Source: Burkholderia seminalis DSM 23518 (GTDB taxonomy: Bacteria; Pseudomonadota; Gammaproteobacteria; Burkholderiales; Burkholderiaceae). From it: a stretch of DNA of 64,000 nt. A program made the position numbers and the translations under genes. The DNA lies in assembly GCF_902832885.1 (NCBI RefSeq), contig NZ_CADFDK010000006.1:248001-312000 (forward strand). Direction: 5' to 3'. The notes under the pieces are model-generated. The model searched no databases and was not told the origin of the DNA. It saw only the letters and a list, made by a program, of their open reading frames with translations. Positions 59,821 through 64,000 of this stretch are shown here, one piece after another (position 1 is the first letter of the stretch; every line of letters begins with the position of its first letter).

Positions 59821-62737
59821 GTTGCGCCTTCGCCCTCTCCGAAACAAACCTCTTTGCAACATTTTCTTGCCCATGAGACGACGAATGGATAAATCGAACA
59901 AGTTTCCCATCCGAATTTTTCCTACCCCTCTCTGCATAGATGGCATCAATCAACTTCACGTCGTAGTCTCGCGTCTCCGTCGGTGGCTCGAGAGAACTCA
60001 TTGCCGTTGTAATAACATCGGTTGACGGCCCATGTTGAACGCACGTTGACCAAATGACGTCATTCAGCGCATGAGAATGGTACCTCATGTCAACGCGCGC
60101 AAAAACCTCAATTGTTTTAATCTGGATGTCGTAGTGAGTTTCTCTCGTGAACTTATGCTCTGCATCATGAAATTTAGATTCATCTGACTTCACAAGCTCC
60201 CGCCATTTATCAGAGAACTCCAACGATCCCGGCGTTAATCCTTCAAAGGCGTTTGGCCAGGGAAATCCAGACCATGAAACAAACTCCTTTACCCTACCGC
60301 CAATGATGGGCTCACCATGCTTCTGTCGCGTTTGGCTCGTAAACTGATACGATCCGTACGAAACTCCCCCGGGGTCTCCTTGACCACCAGAGATGGCAAT
60401 TGGCCCTCGGCCACCCGTTTCGTAATATGTCGACAACCCTCCAAGATCGTAATCCCGTCGTTTTCTGACAGTGGCGAGGAAATTCCCCAGCAACCCAATC
60501 GGATGGAAGTGCCAAGGCGAGAGGTCCGTAGGAAAGCCATCAACTCCCTTGACTTGTTCCCACCACTGAAGCTTGGCAAGCCGATCAAGTTCCGTCTTCC
60601 ACATCTCGGTTTGCTTCTTCATGAGCGGGGTGAGTTCCTCCCACTTGCCCATACCGCCACCCCATTCGGTTTCATTGCGCACAACAAGGTGCGAAACCGC
60701 TTCAGCCATCCACCGCGTTTCCAGCGCATGCTTCAGTTCCTGTGCAGTCACCTTCCCGTCGTGGTTCGTATCGATCGCCGTTTCAAGTTTCGTGATGAGT
60801 TCGCCAGCGTTGACCTTCCCCGCCACGCCCTTGAACTCGGTACCTTCCTCATCCGCCAGATATTGTTCGGTCGTATGGATATGGCGTTTGAACATGTCGG
60901 CAGGGCTGACGCTGCCGTTGTCGACCAATTCGAAACCCGGCCATTCCCAAGGGCTACGCAACTGCACGCCGTCATGGCCGGTATCGCATACCCATCCCTG
61001 TCGTGCGGAACCGTCCTTCGAACCAATCGTGATGTTCCACCAGTGATGCCCCTTGTCGTCGATCGCGACATTGTCCGCCCCAAGCTTGTCGAGACCCGTA
61101 CGGCGGAGCACATCCCGGAAATCCGCTCCCGGCCCGCTTGCCTTGGAAACGTCCAGCGGAAAGTTCTGCCATCCCGCGACATTCGCCGTGCTGATCGTGT
61201 TCGCGAGACTGCTTTCAACCCACATCGGGTTCCCAACGTCCGCGAAGGTTTGTTTGGCCTTCTGCTTGCCTTTCGCGGACACAGTCATCACGCTCTTTGG
61301 CTGCACCTTGATCCAGCGCGAACCCTTTGCGTCGCCTATCGGTACAAGCTTCAATCCGGATTGGGTCAGTTTCTGATCCGGCGCGAGCACTTCGCTGACC
61401 AGCCTGGCCCCCGGCTCGATTTCCAGAAGCGGTTTGTTTTTATCGTTCAATTCTTTCGCGCGCGCACGGCTTTGATCGATGAAGTCTTTCAGGTCCGGCC
61501 CCGCGAACACTTCGAGATGCAACATCGGATAGTTCGGCTTCGGCGGTATCGGGCTCGCCTTACTGGGCCATTGATACTGGCCGACATGCGCGACGACTTC
61601 GCCTGCCTTGACGCGCTGCGGCTCCTTCAGGATCACTACCGTATCGAGCGGTTTCGGATCGACAACAGCGTCCAGGTCCCCTTTGAACACGTAGCTCCAC
61701 GGCGCTTGGGGGGACACCGGCTTACCGACTTCGGCAGACAAAACCGTGCCCGATTTAATGGACTTGATCTTGATCCAGTCCAGGTGTGTGGGATCGCCTT
61801 CGCCCGCAACGATTTCGGCCCCCATCGGTAATATCCCGATAATCTTGCTCTTTCCGTTCGGCAACTCTCGAATGTGCAAGCCTGCCTCCGGCGCTGGAGG
61901 AGTGGCATCTTGACCGCTATCTGCGGGCGGAGGCTCGTTCTGGTTCGTGTTGTTGACAGGCAGATCGTCGGCACCATTGATCCGCTTCGCAGATGGCTGC
62001 GCAGGCGCCTTCCGCTTCGGAACGGTTTGCTTGTCCTTCGCCTTGCCGCCCACTCGATAGTAGCGATCGCCTTCCCAATACGACATCGGTACCGGAAGCG
62101 CCGGGTCAGGCTTCGGGTTCGATTTCGCCTGTTCAATTGCTTTCTGATAGCCGGCCCAATCCATCGTGTGCATGTACAGGCTGAAGAACACGAGGGATTT
62201 TTCGTTCGCCGGTTTGCCGTTGGACGGCGCGTTATTGGCAGGGGCGGCTGTCGGGGGCGCGGTGTCAGTCGATGCAGGCGCGGGGGCCGATGCGGGAGCC
62301 GATTTCGCGGATTCCTTCGCGGCCGGCTTCGGCGGCAACTTCAGTTCGTGGCGGACCAGTACAAAGCCGGTCGAGTAGTGCGCCCGACCAGCATTGTTCG
62401 GGTACGTCGTTTCCTCGTATTTCGCGTTCAGCCGATACGCCACGATTTTGCCGTCCGCAATCGCGCGCACGCCGCTGTCCTGCTTCAGCATTTCCGCGCT
62501 GCCGTCGGCGAAGTGCACGCCACCGTGCCACATGCCGCTGACGCCGAGCGGATAAAAGCCGTTTTCGCACTTGGCCAGCGCCCTGAAATAGGTCATCGGG
62601 TCGGCCGCGTCGTTCTTGCCTACCGGCGTGAACGGGTAGGCCCAGCTCAGTGGCGTATCCGCCGGTTCCGCAGGTTTGGTGGCCGATTTTGGGGCGGACG
62701 CCGGATGGTGCTTCTTTTTAGGCATTGTCTTGCTCAT
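59792..62737 (-). CDS. Large T6SS peptidoglycan-targeting effector candidate (M23-like plus chitosanase/lysozyme-like)
   Basis: 981 residues without signal peptide. The N-terminal half resembles an interrupted M23 metalloendopeptidase: WHGGVHFADGS (His71, His75, Asp78), VRAIADGKIVAYR, LYMHT (His190) and PMLHLEVF (His407), with Pro/Ala/Lys-rich linkers and an SH3-like stretch (LHIRELPNGKSKIIGILPMGAEIV, 287-310). An EF-hand-like DTNHDGKVTAQEL is at 656-668. The C-terminal domain, YYETGGRGPIAISGGQGDPGGVSYGSYQFTS (771-801) onward, resembles chitosanase/lysozyme-like modules of phage and VgrG-linked proteins. It lies between vgrG and a periplasmic protein. The last quarter is AT-richer. Neither activity is proven. 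Confidence 0.75.
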   Translation of the reverse strand: MSKTMPKKKHHPASAPKSATKPAEPADTPLSWAYPFTPVGKNDAADPMTYFRALAKCENGFYPLGVSGMWHGGVHFADGSAEMLKQDSGVRAIADGKIVAYRLNAKYEETTYPNNAGRAHYSTGFVLVRHELKLPPKPAAKESAKSAPASAPAPASTDTAPPTAAPANNAPSNGKPANEKSLVFFSLYMHTMDWAGYQKAIEQAKSNPKPDPALPVPMSYWEGDRYYRVGGKAKDKQTVPKRKAPAQPSAKRINGADDLPVNNTNQNEPPPADSGQDATPPAPEAGLHIRELPNGKSKIIGILPMGAEIVAGEGDPTHLDWIKIKSIKSGTVLSAEVGKPVSPQAPWSYVFKGDLDAVVDPKPLDTVVILKEPQRVKAGEVVAHVGQYQWPSKASPIPPKPNYPMLHLEVFAGPDLKDFIDQSRARAKELNDKNKPLLEIEPGARLVSEVLAPDQKLTQSGLKLVPIGDAKGSRWIKVQPKSVMTVSAKGKQKAKQTFADVGNPMWVESSLANTISTANVAGWQNFPLDVSKASGPGADFRDVLRRTGLDKLGADNVAIDDKGHHWWNITIGSKDGSARQGWVCDTGHDGVQLRSPWEWPGFELVDNGSVSPADMFKRHIHTTEQYLADEEGTEFKGVAGKVNAGELITKLETAIDTNHDGKVTAQELKHALETRWMAEAVSHLVVRNETEWGGGMGKWEELTPLMKKQTEMWKTELDRLAKLQWWEQVKGVDGFPTDLSPWHFHPIGLLGNFLATVRKRRDYDLGGLSTYYETGGRGPIAISGGQGDPGGVSYGSYQFTSQTRQKHGEPIIGGRVKEFVSWSGFPWPNAFEGLTPGSLEFSDKWRELVKSDESKFHDAEHKFTRETHYDIQIKTIEVFARVDMRYHSHALNDVIWSTCVQHGPSTDVITTAMSSLEPPTETRDYDVKLIDAIYAERGRKNSDGKLVRFIHSSSHGQENVAKRFVSERAKAQHELANEKDY

Positions 62738-62797
62738 GATTCCCGACTCGGATTCGGTTTCAGGATTTTTTGTATTGGAACGATCCCGCCGCGCGGT

Positions 62798-64000
62798 TTA
62801 ACCGGAGAACACGGTGAAACGACCGCCGTCGGCCGATACCGGCGACGAATGCAGCGGGTTTCGCAGCGCGCCGCTTGCCGCTCCCGCTTTCTCCCAATCC
62901 GCACACTTTTCTACAATCTGGCCGGAGGTTGCGTTCTCGATCATGTTCGCCGTCAGTTTGATGTACGAACCATTTGCACCGATCCAGATTTCGTCAGCCG
63001 ACAGATACATCCTCTTACCCGCCGTAATTTTCACGTCTTGCGATGCGGCCAAGCTCATCGAATCGTTCTGCGCCTGAAGGTCTATCGGCCCGCTCCCCGC
63101 GTAGATCTTGACACCGAGTTTTTCCGCAAAGAGGCTGATTCGCTCCAGCACACTGGCGAGCAATGCTCGCCCGGCCGCGAGGTTGATGTTCTCGCCGGCA
63201 ACCACATTGGCTTGCTTGTTTGCCGTAACGTGTGCCGACCCTTGTGTCGATACGGCAATGCCTTCCGGACTCGACAGCAGCATGATCGGCTTCGCGAAGC
63301 CGTTCGCGTTGCCCGTGCCACCGCCTGCCGTGCGCCCACCCTTGATCGTGCCGGCCACCGGGTGCCGCGTTGCGTCCGTGAAAGTTTTCAGCGCATCGTG
63401 GCCGTCTTGCTGACTCTGCGCCCGATTCGTCTGGCTCGCCTGCGACGTCGTCGCCAGCATCGCTTCGGCGCGAGTAAGCTGTTCGGATGCCGCCGTCGCA
63501 CGCATCGGTTGCGTGGCTGCCGGTTGCGTCGACACATAGAGCCCTTGTTCGGCCCGCACCGCACCGTAGCCCAATGACTTGAGGTCGAAGCCCTGTCCGA
63601 TGAATGCACCGCGCGTGTTGCCCGAATGCTGGATCAGGTAGCCCAGGTGCAAATGCGAGCTGTAACTCGTCGAATACAAGTGCACGCGGTTCTGCCCGCT
63701 GGCGTCGTCCATCATCAGCTGGTTATAACCTTCGCCGCCGTATTCGCGTGACAGCAAGCCCGAGGTCAGCCCGTGCGTGTGCCATTCCGGCATGCTTTCG
63801 CCACCGTGCATTCTCGACAGAATCACGGGGCGATCGCAATCACCGTTAACGAAGCCGATCAGGACTTCGTCGTTCTTGCGCAGCGGAAACATGCCGCCGC
63901 GCTTGTGGCCCGCATCGGGCATCGCCGCGCGTATCCACGCCGAGACGTTCTGGTCGCCGTCATTGAGTCGATCGGATGTCAATCGAACCTTCGCTCGCAA
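62798..64000 (-). CDS. vgrG: VgrG (T6SS tip/gp5-gp27-like), C-terminal part; start beyond the window
   Basis: The visible 400 codons stay open to the window edge, so the N-terminal gp27-like part is missing. Present are the gp5 OB-fold (VSAWIRAAMPDAGHKRGGMFPLRKNDEVLIGFVNGDCDRPVILSRMHGG) and the needle-forming repeats. The C-terminal DUF2345 region follows (VKIYAGSGPIDLQAQNDSMSLAASQDVKITAGKRMYLSADEIWIGANGSYIKLTANMIENATSGQIVEKCADW). VgrG trimers form the puncturing tip and carry effectors. The stop lies 60 bp before the effector gene, as is usual for a VgrG and its cognate cargo. Confidence 0.93.
   Translation of the reverse strand: MRAKVRLTSDRLNDGDQNVSAWIRAAMPDAGHKRGGMFPLRKNDEVLIGFVNGDCDRPVILSRMHGGESMPEWHTHGLTSGLLSREYGGEGYNQLMMDDASGQNRVHLYSTSYSSHLHLGYLIQHSGNTRGAFIGQGFDLKSLGYGAVRAEQGLYVSTQPAATQPMRATAASEQLTRAEAMLATTSQASQTNRAQSQQDGHDALKTFTDATRHPVAGTIKGGRTAGGGTGNANGFAKPIMLLSSPEGIAVSTQGSAHVTANKQANVVAGENINLAAGRALLASVLERISLFAEKLGVKIYAGSGPIDLQAQNDSMSLAASQDVKITAGKRMYLSADEIWIGANGSYIKLTANMIENATSGQIVEKCADWEKAGAASGALRNPLHSSPVSADGGRFTVFSG

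Overview
The window is high-GC (roughly two-thirds G+C, strong G/C third positions), densely packed beta-proteobacterial DNA. Gene content points to Burkholderia, most likely a Burkholderia cepacia complex member and probably a secondary replicon: assimilatory nitrate/nitrite reduction with NasT/NasS, a second-copy phenylacetate cluster, DUF3331, many LysR and MFS genes, TRAP transport and a type VI secretion (T6SS) accessory cluster. The species call is inference from family content; no rRNA, tRNA, CRISPR array, IS element or origin was seen.

Layout. 1-4.6 kb (-): 5' end of an assimilatory nitrate reductase, nirD, nirB (split by a one-base frameshift) and a nitrate/nitrite transporter. They are read from a likely sigma-54 promoter through a leader that ends in an intrinsic terminator. 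5.2-7.8 kb (+): cobA (siroheme), nasT (ANTAR antiterminator) and nasS (nitrate sensor), the predicted controllers of that leader. 7.9-11.2 kb (+): Fe-S uracil-DNA glycosylase, YkgJ-type protein, AraC regulator, FAA hydrolase. 11.3-17.1 kb (-): DUF4303 protein; a Bcr/CflA-type drug efflux gene with its own promoter, a 16-codon upstream ORF and a terminator; an HtrA-like protease with an altered active-site loop; a lipoprotein; a lower-GC CPBP protease. 17.6-24.6 kb: MocR regulator, tandem-GNAT protein, DUF3331 protein, MFS gene under a MerR-type promoter, GNAT protein and a 2,3-butanediol-dehydrogenase-like gene behind a CGTCTCA repeat array. 25-30.5 kb: orphan histidine kinase, membrane proteins, aldo/keto reductase, MarC protein. 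30.6-34.4 kb (-): phenylacetate-type genes (hydratase, paaK, paaH) with a palindromic operator.

35-38 kb: Ca2+/H+ antiporter with a long leader, then a LysM/solute-binding protein paired with a coiled-coil membrane protein. 38.7-44.6 kb (-): five-gene catabolic operon (TRAP binding protein, fused TRAP permease, LacI regulator, D-2-hydroxyacid dehydrogenase, amidohydrolase) with a perfect inverted repeat upstream. 44.9-49.3 kb: LysR/2-hydroxyacid dehydrogenase/MFS module and a second LysR gene. 49.6-53.1 kb (+): HPP-CBS membrane protein, MarR regulator and CLC channel, tied together by two almost identical operators. 53.6-58.1 kb: small secreted protein, ppnP, LysR, M20 amidohydrolase and MHS transporter. 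58.3-64 kb: an isochorismatase pseudogene, then (-) a T6SS module: vgrG (cut by the window edge), a large two-domain peptidoglycan-targeting effector candidate, an AT-rich exported TPR protein (candidate immunity) and a PAAR spike.

The most noteworthy signals are the uORF-terminator leader of the efflux gene, the sigma-54/terminator/NasTS arrangement of the nitrate operon, the twin MarR operators, the MerR-type promoter without a local regulator, and the T6SS effector-immunity pair.
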